The position numbers were made by a program, and so were the translations under genes. Positions 1 through 11,665 of a DNA stretch of 64,000 nucleotides are shown here, piece after piece. The stretch comes from Xiphias gladius (Eukaryota; Chordata; Actinopteri; Istiophoriformes; Xiphiidae). Below the pieces are notes generated by a model. The model was not told the DNA's origin. It saw nothing but the letters and a program-made list of their open reading frames with translations, and ran no database searches. Position 1 is the stretch's first letter. Every line of letters begins with the position of its first letter. The stretch spans positions 18,178,001 to 18,242,000 of the forward strand of contig NC_053422.1 of the NCBI RefSeq assembly GCF_016859285.1, written 5' to 3'.

Positions 1-3000
1 TTGCCCTCCCTCTGTCAGCTACGATGATGGAGCCTGGCACTGTGTCTGCCCTTACAGAGGACTGTCTTCTTCAGCCTTCCCGCACCTGCCTCGGCTGCTT
101 CATTGAAACCCGGGATGCTACTGACCCTAATTCCATCCAGAACCCCGCCCATGACCCAAACACCAACCCTGACGCAGAGACTGGGCTGAGTGTAAGGATA
201 GGGGATGTGAGCCGAGAGGACTTCTCTGACATCAGTAACATCAGCATCCAGTGCCTGAGCCATGCGGGGGAGGCAGTGAGTCACTATGGAGAACAGCTCC
301 TCTCTGACCAGCTACTTAGCTTTCCTCTGCCAAAAGCCCCAGGTGAAGGCAAGAGAGTGGATGGAAACAAAACAACAGAGGATTGTGATGACCCAGAAGA
401 TGATGCAACAGCTAAGAACTTGTATGAGGGACTGTTACTGGACAAAGTGAGTGGAGAGGAGGTTCTGTTGGCTAATGCTGGCCAGGACTGGGGCTACTTT
501 GAGTCCTTCATCAGTGAGAGTAAAATGGAACTGTTGGATCTTTGTTCCAAGAATGAACTGTCAGTCAACCTCTTCTCTGAAGAAGATGTTGACAATCTAT
601 TTGATGATGAAGACGATGATTCAACTTTAAGCAGTGATGTGTGTTCACTGAAAATTCGTTATGAGTCTTTCCAGGACAATATGAGGGAAAAAACAAATGT
701 GCTCCAGGAGGAGACACAGTTCAACTTCTTCCCTAGTGTCCTGGCCAACTGTGCCAAGAAAGAGGAAGGAGCGGGAGTCTTGAGGAGGAGTGCTGAGGAG
801 ATTCAGCCCAAAAATGATGAGCTCATCCTGGAGACGGGACAGGAAGGAAGGGCTGGGGACTGCAGTGGTAGGAGCCCCCTTGACGGCTCCCAGGGCTCAC
901 CCATGTCCACTCCCAAAGTCAATTACCTAATGGACTTCAATTCCACAGAGGAGTCAGGAGAATTCAGTGATGACAGCTCCTGTACTGGCTCCTCCTCGGA
1001 AACCCTGCAGGAGGGCAAATTCAAAAAGGGCCACTCAAAGAGATTCCTCAGCCCCTCCAACCCTCTCAACTATGGCTTGCGTTCCAAGAGAAAGGTTCGA
1101 TACAGTGATGATTACTTATATGATGTTGACTCGCTCGAGAGTGAGAAGAATGCAGAGAAAAAAGAGAAAGCTCCTGCTGGTCAGAAAGAGGAGGAGGATG
1201 TGGACTGGTGCCCTAAAAAACGTCGGAAATCCTGTCGTAAAGAGCCACCCGTGGTCATCAAGTACATCATCATCAACAGGTTTAAAGGAGAGAGACTCAT
1301 GTCAGTGAAACTGGGCAAGTTAGACCCTGTGGATGCTACTGTGAGCTTAAATGCTGACACAGTAAGCAAATATGAGACACTGGCTCCTTTGAAGGATTTC
1401 TGGCAGGAGAGGCAAAGAGAGAGACAGGAACAGCTTAAGCTGGCTGCCAGAGATAAACAACAACGCGGTTTACATCTAAATGGACGCCATCATCGCCCTT
1501 TTAATTCTAGTCATCCCAAAAGGAAATACAAGATTGCAAACAGGCTTAAGGTTCAGAGGATTCACACTGTGGAGCAATCAGCAACCGCACAGGGCTCCCC
1601 TCTCTCTGATCAGGGCCATGGAGGTGTCACTAAAGAGGAGGCCACCTCAACGGTAGGCGGAATAATAAAAGCTCCAGGCCTCCCAGTCACATTAGACACA
1701 AACTCCATCACGCACACAGTCACAGCCAAGAGCCGCTCACAGGAGAGGGAGGAGAGGGAGGGGAGGAGATTGGGAGGAAATAAAACAGTCAGGATAAGGA
1801 AATTCAAAAGCGAAGCCAGGCTGAGGAGCAAGAAAATGAAAGACGCAGAAGGAGAGGAGGGGAGGAGCGTGACAAATGAAACGGATGCCTGTGTTGCTGC
1901 AGCACAGATTGAGGACCCTACTGCTGGGCTGGAAGAGGCAGGCATTAGCTCAACTACAGTCAAACCCAATTTCTCTGACAATACTACCACTGCTCACACA
2001 TCTGAGGAGAAGTTCCCCTTTGTTTCGTCCACCTGCTCTCCTGACAAAGCTCCCTCCTCAGAGGAGGTGGAGGCGGATGTCCCAGTCATCCCAGGGGGCT
2101 ATCTGCAGACCCTGTTAGATGCTACAGACTCCTCTGGTGGAGCAGCTATCTCTTATTTCCCCCAGCAGCCCTCTAGGCAGCAGTATCCTTTGGGGCTATC
2201 CCTAGAGGAGAAACAGTTTTCTTCTCTACAGCTGGCTCAGAGCTGCGTCCTCTCACCTCCCTCTGAGTCTGAGCTCCAGCAGTCTCCCCAGAACTGCCCC
2301 AGCTTCCCCCAGATGTGGCACCCGCAGCTCTGTGCAAGTCACAGCCAGAGTTTTGGGCCTGAGACCCCAGAGACACCCATCTTACCCAACAACTTCCCAG
2401 CTGCTGTGCCCCTGAACGACAGCCTGCCAGTGTCTAACTACAGCCAGCTGAGCCCTGAGGCTGACAGGCTGCTTTATGAGAAGAGCTACCTTACAGAGGC
2501 AGGGCTGCAGCCTGCGGCAGATCTGCAAGTTTGTCAGCCTGCATGTGTGGAGGGCCAGGTGCAATACCAGAGAGGGTCCCTGTGCACAGACAATGGCAGG
2601 CTCATCAGCTATGACTCAGTGGGCTCTCTGTCAGCCTCCTCCAGCAATTACAGCTCCCTCAGCCTTAAGTCTTGTGAGCGAGAGGGTGAGGAGGAGGGCC
2701 GAGACAGCTTCCTAGCTCATTGCAGTCCTAAAGTGGTGATTCAGCAGAGTGTGGATGCCCTAACCCCACTCAGGGAGTCCTCAGACCTGCTGGATATCTC
2801 CAACTTTACCCCTGACAAGTTTAGACACTCATCACTGTCAGAGCTTTCCCCTCCTGAGACCCCCAACCTATCCCCCCAGGTGGGGCGTGAGATGAAGATG
2901 GCAGGGAATGTTGGAGAATACCAGGATGTGAATGATATGACTATGGACTGCAATAGGGAGGTAAAGTGGAACTGTGACGTTATGCAGCAACAAGAGCACA

Positions 3001-3893
3001 CAGCAAATACATACACAGTGGAAGACAGCCAGTTTCCACTGCACAACTTCAACAGTCAGGATGTTTTATGTTTAGATAAAAAGGAGCTGGGAGTTTCTGA
3101 ATTTGATGAACAGACTGGTGAGATACTGGCTGGTGCAAAAAGCATAAAGTCAAAGAGGAAAGGCAACTGCAAACAGACAGCTGCAGGACAGAGCCCAAAG
3201 AAAGTCCGGGCTCCCAGAGCTCCCAAGTCAGAAAAGGTCAAGACCCCCAAACAGAACTCACGCTCCACCAAAAAGATAAAGGCCATGTTAGAGGGTAAGG
3301 CAGCAAAGAACCAGGCAAGTGGTTGTGGCACAGGCCTGACTGACAGTAGCAGCACTGGGGACTGGTCTGGCACTGGCTGGTCAGAGAGCAACAGTCTGGT
3401 AGGGGATGACCAGAGAGAATTCGAGGAGCCCTCCAATATTCTCTCCAACATTGTCTCTGGCATGGCCGAAGTCCAAAGGTTCATGATGGCCTCCATTGAA
3501 CCACTTTGGAATCCCATGTCGGAGGCCTGTATGCCCTCTGAGGCCAATAGCCTCAACCTAAAGACCCTCAAAATCTTGGCAGGCACAGAGGCTGACCTGA
3601 AGAAAAAAGGAGCCGTACTAACAGGGGCTGGGAGAGGCAGAAAGGCTGGGGGAAAGGGAGGAAAAAACCAGGCCAAATTCAACACCTCTCATCCCTTATT
3701 CCCTCAACTAGCTCTGGGCTGTAACATGTTTGATAAACCCAACTTTATTAACCCTGGGCCTGCACACAAAAAGCTGTACCGCCACAAGACCAGTGCAAAG
3801 TTCCCTCGGATTGAGACACTGAAGGGGAAGCGAGGTGAGAGAGACCCAAATAAGGACATAGCACTGATGACCTCTTTTGAGAAACTGAGGTAA
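1..3893 (+). CDS. nexmif: nexmif (KIAA2022) neurite extension and migration factor, main coding exon, 5' partial
   Basis: A single 1,289-codon open frame from ATG 24; the frame is also open upstream to the window edge. It matches the NEXMIF family throughout. Near the N-terminus is QPSRTCLGCF, then the acidic block SEEDVDN, SDVCSLKIRYESFQDN, the basic YGLRSKRKVRYSDDYLYD, VIKYIIINRFKGE, VIPGGYLQTLLDA, LDISNFTPDKFRHSSLSE and QRFMMASIEPLW. NEXMIF is a nuclear neuronal protein needed for neurite growth and migration. Human NEXMIF is about 1,516 residues and this first Met falls near human residue 130, so the true start lies left of the window. The frame ends FEKLR then TAA at 3891-3893, but a good donor (AG|GTAATA) sits at 3889/3890. 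The human protein continues about 30 residues from the same point in one more exon, which I could not find. Family call is very secure; the C-terminus is unresolved. Confidence 0.95.
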   Translation, partial: ALPLSATMMEPGTVSALTEDCLLQPSRTCLGCFIETRDATDPNSIQNPAHDPNTNPDAETGLSVRIGDVSREDFSDISNISIQCLSHAGEAVSHYGEQLLSDQLLSFPLPKAPGEGKRVDGNKTTEDCDDPEDDATAKNLYEGLLLDKVSGEEVLLANAGQDWGYFESFISESKMELLDLCSKNELSVNLFSEEDVDNLFDDEDDDSTLSSDVCSLKIRYESFQDNMREKTNVLQEETQFNFFPSVLANCAKKEEGAGVLRRSAEEIQPKNDELILETGQEGRAGDCSGRSPLDGSQGSPMSTPKVNYLMDFNSTEESGEFSDDSSCTGSSSETLQEGKFKKGHSKRFLSPSNPLNYGLRSKRKVRYSDDYLYDVDSLESEKNAEKKEKAPAGQKEEEDVDWCPKKRRKSCRKEPPVVIKYIIINRFKGERLMSVKLGKLDPVDATVSLNADTVSKYETLAPLKDFWQERQRERQEQLKLAARDKQQRGLHLNGRHHRPFNSSHPKRKYKIANRLKVQRIHTVEQSATAQGSPLSDQGHGGVTKEEATSTVGGIIKAPGLPVTLDTNSITHTVTAKSRSQEREEREGRRLGGNKTVRIRKFKSEARLRSKKMKDAEGEEGRSVTNETDACVAAAQIEDPTAGLEEAGISSTTVKPNFSDNTTTAHTSEEKFPFVSSTCSPDKAPSSEEVEADVPVIPGGYLQTLLDATDSSGGAAISYFPQQPSRQQYPLGLSLEEKQFSSLQLAQSCVLSPPSESELQQSPQNCPSFPQMWHPQLCASHSQSFGPETPETPILPNNFPAAVPLNDSLPVSNYSQLSPEADRLLYEKSYLTEAGLQPAADLQVCQPACVEGQVQYQRGSLCTDNGRLISYDSVGSLSASSSNYSSLSLKSCEREGEEEGRDSFLAHCSPKVVIQQSVDALTPLRESSDLLDISNFTPDKFRHSSLSELSPPETPNLSPQVGREMKMAGNVGEYQDVNDMTMDCNREVKWNCDVMQQQEHTANTYTVEDSQFPLHNFNSQDVLCLDKKELGVSEFDEQTGEILAGAKSIKSKRKGNCKQTAAGQSPKKVRAPRAPKSEKVKTPKQNSRSTKKIKAMLEGKAAKNQASGCGTGLTDSSSTGDWSGTGWSESNSLVGDDQREFEEPSNILSNIVSGMAEVQRFMMASIEPLWNPMSEACMPSEANSLNLKTLKILAGTEADLKKKGAVLTGAGRGRKAGGKGGKNQAKFNTSHPLFPQLALGCNMFDKPNFINPGPAHKKLYRHKTSAKFPRIETLKGKRGERDPNKDIALMTSFEKLR

Positions 3894-6800
3894 TATTTTG
3901 TTATCAGCTGCTGTTGCACCCCCTTCTAACTTTCCCCCACTACCTGCTCAGCCCTCCCTCCCAAGCATACCTACACTGATGCTATGCCAGAGCTGCATGA
4001 GTACTACGTTCCTCCTGACTACTCCCACTTCCTTTTAACCCCCCGAAGAGGAAATTAATATCTGCATGAAAAACTTCTTGTACTTTGCAAACTACCTATT
4101 GAGTGATTGTGTCAAGCTTGATTGAGATTTGAAACGACCATGGCTGCATTTTTCTTGCTTTTGTTGTTTCTGCTTTGTTTGTTCTTCTTATAGTCGTTTT
4201 TGTTTTATTTTTGTCTGAAAAAAAAAGAGAATAAGCCTTGAAAACAGTTCTGTCGCCTTTTTGAGGAACTTTGTTTTTGTATTTTCTCAGCAGAACTAGC
4301 TCCCCTGAATTATGTATTTATTCCCCCTTTTCCCTAAAGATGTAGCTATATACACACAAATGCATTGAGTGACATCTACGCACCCCTCCTCCTCATCTGT
4401 TTTTGTATGCAGAATATGGATGTCCTGTTGTTGCTGTCCTTCATACACTGCCTGGCTCATTTCAAGAGGGAAACCGACAATTAATGAGCCCTATATAAAC
4501 CCAAGACATCTTGAAAAAACAAGATGGGACCATTTTGTATTGATGACATATCAGACATTGTCTTTTTTCCCCTCAAAGTTGGAATGACTCCCCATTTTCT
4601 TTTATCAACCATTTCTTTTTCTTTTGGAGTTTAGACGAACTGGTTATCTAAATTTACATTTTTACGCCTTGCAAATACATAAAAGCTCCACCCTCAGAGT
4701 ATTTTTGTCTATGTTGTTGTACAGGGACATGCAATATTTGCAAAAAAAGATAATTATAATCTTAAAATCAATGTGCCAAAAGTAACAATGCTGTGTAAAT
4801 GACCTCTTATATATGTGTGAATATTGGCTGTTCCTCTTTTCTATCCATTGGAATATTGGCTGCTCGGGTTGGAGACTCCTTACAGAGACTTGCCACTACA
4901 GGAATTCTTTATTTGGGACTTTTCTCTCTCCTCTGATGAAAGGCACCAACAGCTGGCAGTGGTACACCACCACTCAATAAACCAAATCAGAAAGACTCCG
5001 AATTCTCCTCGTTTCCCCCACTTTGTTTGCCAAATTCAATTTACCTCAACATCGCCTGGCACTGAGAAGCAACAAAAGAGAGGCAAAGGGGAGATCTGCT
5101 CTGAAGGCTACTGTAGAGGAAGAAGATGAAAAAAGAGATGTTCAAATGAGCCTTCTCTGGACCAAGGAGAGTGTAGTGCAGATGTTTGAGGGTAAGCAAG
5201 GAAATTATTTGTCATTTGTCAGAGGCCGTGCTTCACTGAATAACTGTTTTGTTCTGGAAATTCAAGGTGGTTTATTACTCATAGAGATTCTGATGTACGC
5301 ATCAGTCGCGAATGGACATGACATTTTTGCAGTTAGATTTAATGTGAATGTGAAAGCAGTTTTCAGTCCAAATGGAATCAGTAATCTTGTAAATGAAGGA
5401 AAGCATGTCTTTGCAATAGCTCCACATGGGAATCTTACTTCTATCTTACCTGAAATGGTAATTCAAACAGTAATTTTTCTTAACATTCTCATGTAATTTA
5501 TTTCTTAACACTGCCATATTTAGTAAGTTGCACCACTGGTGTATTCAGTCTCTGATTATTTTGGTTCATTTTTCACATACAATCTAAATATAACTCCTTT
5601 CTTTTATATGTTGTCTGTAATTTTCACCTCATTTTTAATGGGTCGACATTTTGGCAGAAAATGTTGTCAAAATCAAGGCCAAATAAGGGCACAAATTGAA
5701 AAAAACCAAATGTATTGGTACTATCTGATCCAGTGTATTCCCAGGCCGTTTATATTAATTACTTTGGGGTAATTCACTGCCTCACTGCCCTGAAATAAAT
5801 CCACCTTAAGATGGACCTTATAATCATGTTTAATTGCCTATAAAATTTTTTGATTTTATATAATAAAGGAATTTCAGGAGAAATGCAGAGCCCCTTCAAC
5901 TAGTTAGAAGAGTATCTTTTACAAAAATGTACTCAAACAGTAGGCCTATATTTTCTCTCTTTTTTGAACGTTAAATATTATTTTTACATGTAGCAGTAAT
6001 TACATGAGACTTCATGGGGATGTGCAGGCAAATTGAAGCTTGATTTAAAAACAGGCCTTGTCACACTGGAAATGGTAATTCTGACGCACAGGTGATGTTA
6101 ATTGATTGCTTGCATATGGCAAGATTCATAATCAATCTTTCTCTGTCTCTTCTTTCTCTCCTCTCTGCCATGATCCTTTGTTTCTTTTCTCCAGTGTATC
6201 AGGGTTAGGACCAAGACAAGCTGCTGATGGGAAGCTCCACATGGGCTGCAAGCCCATTTAGTCTGCCTTCTCTCATTTCTGCCTATTGTCAAATTGAATG
6301 TACTTCTATGAGTTCGTAGTTTCTTTATTTTTTTTTTTCTCCTTTTTGTTTTTAAAATGTGCCACTGTTGAGCTGCCTCATGTTAATGGTGCTAGGAAAG
6401 CTGACAATTGTTTTGTTTTCTTTTTTTTCCCCTCTTTTTTGGGTTTGGTTTTTTTGTGTTCCCAGAGTTAACAAAAAAAGAAATGCAAAATAGATTAGGT
6501 ACCTAACCCTCTTTATGAATGTATATTATAATGTTATGTTTGATGTATTCACTTCATGATTCTTTGACAATGATTGGAATTACTTTTGCTCTTTTCATTA
6601 AAAGATTACCGAGCTTTATATATACTGTCTAGAGTTGTTACCAGAAGGAATCTTAATGAACTCTTGACACTACAAAATCTTGTATATTTTTTGTGTGCCA
6701 ATTTGTAACATATTTTGTAAGTGTATATTTTTCTTAGAAAGTGCTGTGAAGTATTTGTGTGTGTGAGTAACCTTTTATGCGCCTCTATGGGCAGTGGAAA

Positions 6801-7190
6801 GGATATACAATGACAAGTTTCTGGTTTTAAAAACCAAAATATGAAAGTATCAACAGAAAACTAGAAATATTTACATTTTGTTGGGAGTTTTGTAATAAGA
6901 CCATGATCTTGTTGTGAGAGTGTTGTGTTACTGTGCAAAACACAAATAAGCAAAGAAAAAAAATGAAAACTTGGAAAAAAATATAATTTGTGAACAATTT
7001 GCTGTTTTATAGATTTTCATGTAAATTATTTGAGTATTATTTTGTTTTTTGTTTTGTTGTAACTGTTGCAAAGGTTTTAAATATTTGTGATCAAGCCTGT
7101 ATGGTGATAATGTAATATTGGTAACTTGCTGAGTTTTGTAATAATGTTTATGGAGTAAATATACAAATTAAAATAAGATTTTGAATGCTG
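3894..7190 (+). other. nexmif: nexmif 3' flank, probable long 3' UTR
   Basis: AT-rich, gene-poor sequence with homopolymer runs and several AATAAA or ATTAAA hexamers (for example near 4976, 5795, 5863 and 6598). This is consistent with the long 3' UTR known for NEXMIF. A 42-codon stop-free stretch follows the TAA at 3925-3927 in the nexmif frame (see findings). A 157-codon open frame at 5023-5496 has no recognisable domain. The 3' end near 7190 is a guess from base composition. Confidence 0.4.
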
Positions 7191-9990
7191 CTTTCTGAAG
7201 AGAGTTGGGTTGTGTTTTTTGCCGCCCACCCTTTGCTGTAGCCAGTAACTACAGTAATAACAGTAAACATAAAATCTCCATGCCATTAATTTCTCTGCAA
7301 ACTAATCTAATCCTAAATCCATTCGATTACAAAAGGTTATGGCATGCAGTTTTGTGAAAACAATTAATATCACAAACAGCTCACTGAGATGTCAGGAGTG
7401 AATTGTAAGTTCAAGTATCATATCTGTTACCCCCCCCTTAGCGGTACTACTAGAACAATAGTGATAGGGAAGCATATAATCTGTTATATCCAGGGTTTGG
7501 TCTTGCCACAAAATGTGTAAGCATAAATACACCCCTAACAATTCCAATTAGTCTGTCCCTATTTGTTACATTGGAAGATTCTTAGACGAAAGGCATTTTA
7601 ATGTCTGCACACGTCTGGCTTTGGTTCATGTTATTTTAATGTCATGTCTAATTAGCGCTCAGGGTCAGGCATTGCTAGAGTGACTGCTCATCCATAACTC
7701 CGAGCTGGGCTGCAGTGGTCCACACTGCAACTCATTCTGGCGTGCTTAATTGGAGCTGGAGATACTGTCTCAGACCATAAACAGATCCTGTGATGTATGC
7801 CTCCAAAATTGTCAGGTGGTATTAGTATTGTTTTTGTTCTTTAGTCACCCATAGCAGATAAGGCAGCAAGCAAATTATAAGATGGATTGTCCAATGCAAT
7901 GGATGAGGTATACCTGTGGTAATTAAATTAGATCCTAGTTGTTTTGTCAGTGCTCACATTGCGTAGACAGTCATAGGTGGCTCTCTCATTAGGACAGTTG
8001 TTTGTGTGTATGTTTTTTATCATTATGGAGAAGATTATAAATGAACAGAATCAGTAGGTCTGTTTCAGTAATGTTTTATAATGTAGACATGTACTTATTT
8101 TGTCAAGTCACAAGAACCTATTAACAAAACAATTACCCAAACATACTTTTTGTTTGGCTGGCAGGCTTGTTCTAAAAGAAAGAAACATTTAAATACAAGC
8201 TTTTACAGACTGGCATTTTACTAATCCCAGGCAAATCCTTTTTTGTGTGCTAGAACAGCATCTTTAAGGCACTACAGAGGCTTTTCAACCACTGCCCAAT
8301 AGCTTCTTGTAGCTTTCCTGACAGTTGTGTATTTTCTGTGTGGTTTTTTTTCAAAACACTGTCTGTGATAGCTGCAACTATGGTTGCTAGCTAGTTTTCT
8401 GCACATTGGTTTAAAAATGGCCTGTAAGTAGATGCCACCCACTGCCAAAGGGTCACCACTGTGTCTCTGCTGGCAAGCTGATGTATCAATACTGTCCCAC
8501 CTCCACCCACACAAAAGTCCTGGGCCTGCTATAAGCCTGTGGTCTTCCTATAAAAAAATCTATAGTTCCTCTATTTTTTTCCATGATAATTTTAATGATT
8601 AAGGTAAATTAATGCTAACCCCCTGCCTTTGACTTGGTACAATGCTTTTTCTGAATTCTACAGACATGCTGGATGTTTTGACTTATCTTGACCTGAATTT
8701 TTGTTACCTTGCTTTTTTTTAATGTATGAAGACAGGGAAAAGTGTGGGATAGTGTTTGTTAATTAATATCAATATCTCAATTTAGTTCATTTTAGTTCAA
8801 CATGTAATTACAAATATAATAAGTCACATGCTGTACTATGCATATGTCAGTCTCCTTCAGATACAATTACTGTGTACTGCCACAGAGTTACTGTATTTTT
8901 CTCTATTTCTCTATTTTTTTATCTGTTCAAAGAAAATAATACTTTTACGAATGACTAATAACAATTATTCATTCACGTTGCTGACAAAATACAAAGCAAC
9001 AACTGACAGAGGGTAAGACATTAAGTTAGTAACATAGTAGGTAATTGACTTAGCAATGTTCTGGCAATGTTTTTCAGTGTTTGAAACCACAGAGGAAGCT
9101 AAGCCTCAATGGCAAAAACATTCATTTGCAATGTAGTTTTATGCACTGAAATGCCGTTTAAAGTTGAGTAATTTTACTATCTTCTTGATTTTATAAGGGA
9201 TAAATTTGGAGGTGTGGCATTTTCTTTTTTTCTTTTTTTAATTCTGTTTTAAGATAATCTCCCAAACTTCTGTCATACAATTTGGGGGTTATCATTAATG
9301 TACATCACGCATACTGTGTTCAGTCTTTTATTTTTTCTTTTTGATGTGCCTTGCTAAATTGTCCATCCTCTGACAGTGTGTTGTAAGCAGTGCTAGATGC
9401 TGTGCCTGTAGATGTGAGAAGAGGCTACCATGAATACATCTCTTTTGATGACAGAGTAGGAATATCCTATTCATCAACGACCATGGCATCACCACTGGTT
9501 GTACAGCACTGGAGACTGTGGGATGAAATAAGGAATTAACATAGTCAAACAGGATTTTAGTTATTGCACTTTTTCCATTGCCATTTGATAATCACTATCA
9601 GACATTTTGTCAGCGTCCTTATCATAGAAGTAGTTAATCCAGTTTTCACCATTTGCTGTTGCCTTTGTTAAACAAGAGAAAAGTTTACCGTTTTAAAAAA
9701 CACTGGACAACAAATGGTGAAAATTGGATTAAATATAACCATGATAATGACATAATACTTTTAAATACTAATACAAAATATATTAGTTTCTGCTACTGGA
9801 TAAATCCCACGAATGATTCTGTACATAAAACAGATGATTTTATTAAAAGCCTCCAAATGATAATTTATGCTGACCATTTAAGTACACTGCTGTGCCCAGA
9901 CTTTACAGATATTTGTCCTCCAGCCTGGATTCTGCGGAGGGTAAGAGTATTTGCCTTTACAACCGCATCGTGACGCTACAGCTGAACAGT
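7191..9990. other. Intergenic nexmif-rlim, no gene recognised
   Basis: AT-rich sequence without splice-consistent open frames or recognisable protein similarity. The only structure I see is the imperfect inverted repeat at 9634-9733, listed separately. Confidence 0.5.
9634..9733. repeat. Imperfect inverted repeat (fold-back), arms about 28 bp
   Basis: Left arm 9634-9660 begins TTAATCCAGTTTTCACC. The right arm at about 9704-9732 reads as its reverse complement with 3-4 differences. The gap is about 43 bases. Weaker pairing (roughly 19 of 25) continues outward on both sides, so the original palindrome was longer. Possibly a decayed fold-back MITE. Confidence 0.6.
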
Positions 9991-10079
9991 GGCACACTGT
10001 CCAACACAAACATCCTTTTTTGCTGCTACTCCTCTCAGACCCTGAGCTGAGTCTTTCAGGCAGCTTATCGGGCTGCGTA

Positions 10080-10377
10080 TGAAGCAACCCCCCCCCCCTC
10101 CGCCCGCCTCCTTTGTCGCGATAGGCAGCCGCAAACTCAAACCATTTAGCTTGTGTTGGTGACCCATGGTTAGTGCGGTGCCTGTGTCTACCTGGGAGGT
10201 TAAACTCAGGGAAAAACGTCGTGATTTCTCAGTTTCCGGAAGATCATTGTAGCCTTCCTAAAAGAAAGAAAATGGAATCCTGAAATCGCACTTAGCTAAA
10301 CAGTCAAGCGTTTTTCAGAGAGTATTATAAGAACAACTGGGCAGAACGATTACATTGCTTCTAACATCAGTGAACAG
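10080..10377 (+). promoter_or_regulatory. rlim: rlim promoter-proximal region and non-coding exon 1
   Basis: A CpG-bearing stretch with a C run (10087-10099) and GCCGC or CGCG words, then an ETS-type site TTCCGGAAG near 10233. A splice donor, GAACAG|GTAATG, ends non-coding exon 1 at 10377. The next exon opens at 11608 behind a strong acceptor, 58 bases before the rlim ATG. No TATA box was seen, as expected for a broadly expressed CpG promoter. The transcription start is not fixed. Confidence 0.55.
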
Positions 10378-11665
10378 GTAATGTACCAATGATTTGGTGA
10401 CAGATGTGTATTCATTCTGATCACCTTTATTTTCATTTGCTAGCTAATTTTAGCTTGTTTGCTCTGGTTAGGTACTGGTTGGAACGTCATTGATTGACGT
10501 CGTTTGCTTAGCTAGCCTGCGGTGATGCTAACAGTAGCGTCAATGTTTTTTTAATGACATCCTCGTGTTTTGTTTGTGAATCTTTAGTAAAAGTAAGGGG
10601 GAAAAAAGTCCATTTCAAGCCATGTTTCCTGGCATCAGAGATATTTGTTGTAAATTAGTGTTTACGTCAAGTTAATGTAACGGAGGACACCTACCAAGAA
10701 GTTACTGGCTAAGTTAGCGTTAGCTGATGTTGGAGTTCCCGTTGGAAGTGGGAGTAGCTAGCCATTTGGCTGGCTAGTTAACATGGAAGCTATCTAGCTT
10801 TAGCATGGTGAAAGCTCAACATAACTGAGGTTATTTGGTCGTCTAAGCTTGTTTTGAGTAAGTAGTGTAAATGGTATCAGGCTCAACACATAACCAGTTC
10901 TTTAATTTGCTTTTTACACATATTATAATAAATATAGTGGTTTCTCTTTTGTAGCCAGCAGTGGTTGAAGTTGACAGTGTTAGCAGCCGTGAACGATGCT
11001 AATAGTTGTTAGCTAGCGTAAACTAAGCTAGATGATGCCATTTTGTTTTTATCTCGACTTTGACCAACACATTGCTTTCCCATGGGGCTTAAAAACACAC
11101 AAAACATCAAATTATTCGAGTTAATTATAGCTATCAATCGGTCACATTTTCTAACGTGTTCAGGTAAAGTGCGTTTTACGTTACGGTAAACGCAGCGGCT
11201 GAGCTAGCTAGTATTGCGTTAGTAGTAGGTTGTCAGTTTGCTTTTCAACCAGTGGACCTAAAGCTTGTTAATAACTTATGGATCGATGTTCCCCTCAAAT
11301 ATTGAGTATGATGCATTGTGATGCTGTATTTTGACCTGGGTTTTCTCTTCATGACAGTTTCGCTGCCTGGTTGATAGTAATGCACTGATTCGGCCATTGC
11401 ATTCAACATAGATAAATGGAAATGCCTAAAGCTGTCAAATAAAATGTTTTCATGTATCTTTGGTAGTGAATCCCTTTTGCGTAATCCTATTCTACATCTG
11501 AGGAGTCTTACTACCTTAACTCCTCTAAACTGGATGTAGAGTCAACTAGTTTGGTATATCCATCTGCTCTTGATATACAGCTAAACTTTTTTTCTTTTTT
11601 GCTGCAGCAACTAGATCCTGCTGGAGATTGGAGAACATCCCTCGACCTCCCTCCCTTCTGAATCA

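Noticed and set aside
5023-5496. 157-codon open frame in the nexmif 3' flank
   Set aside because: No recognisable domain, no flanking splice signals that fit, and sits in AT-rich probable 3' UTR. The GKHVFAIAPHG stretch faintly recalls acyltransferases but nothing around it agrees. Likely chance.
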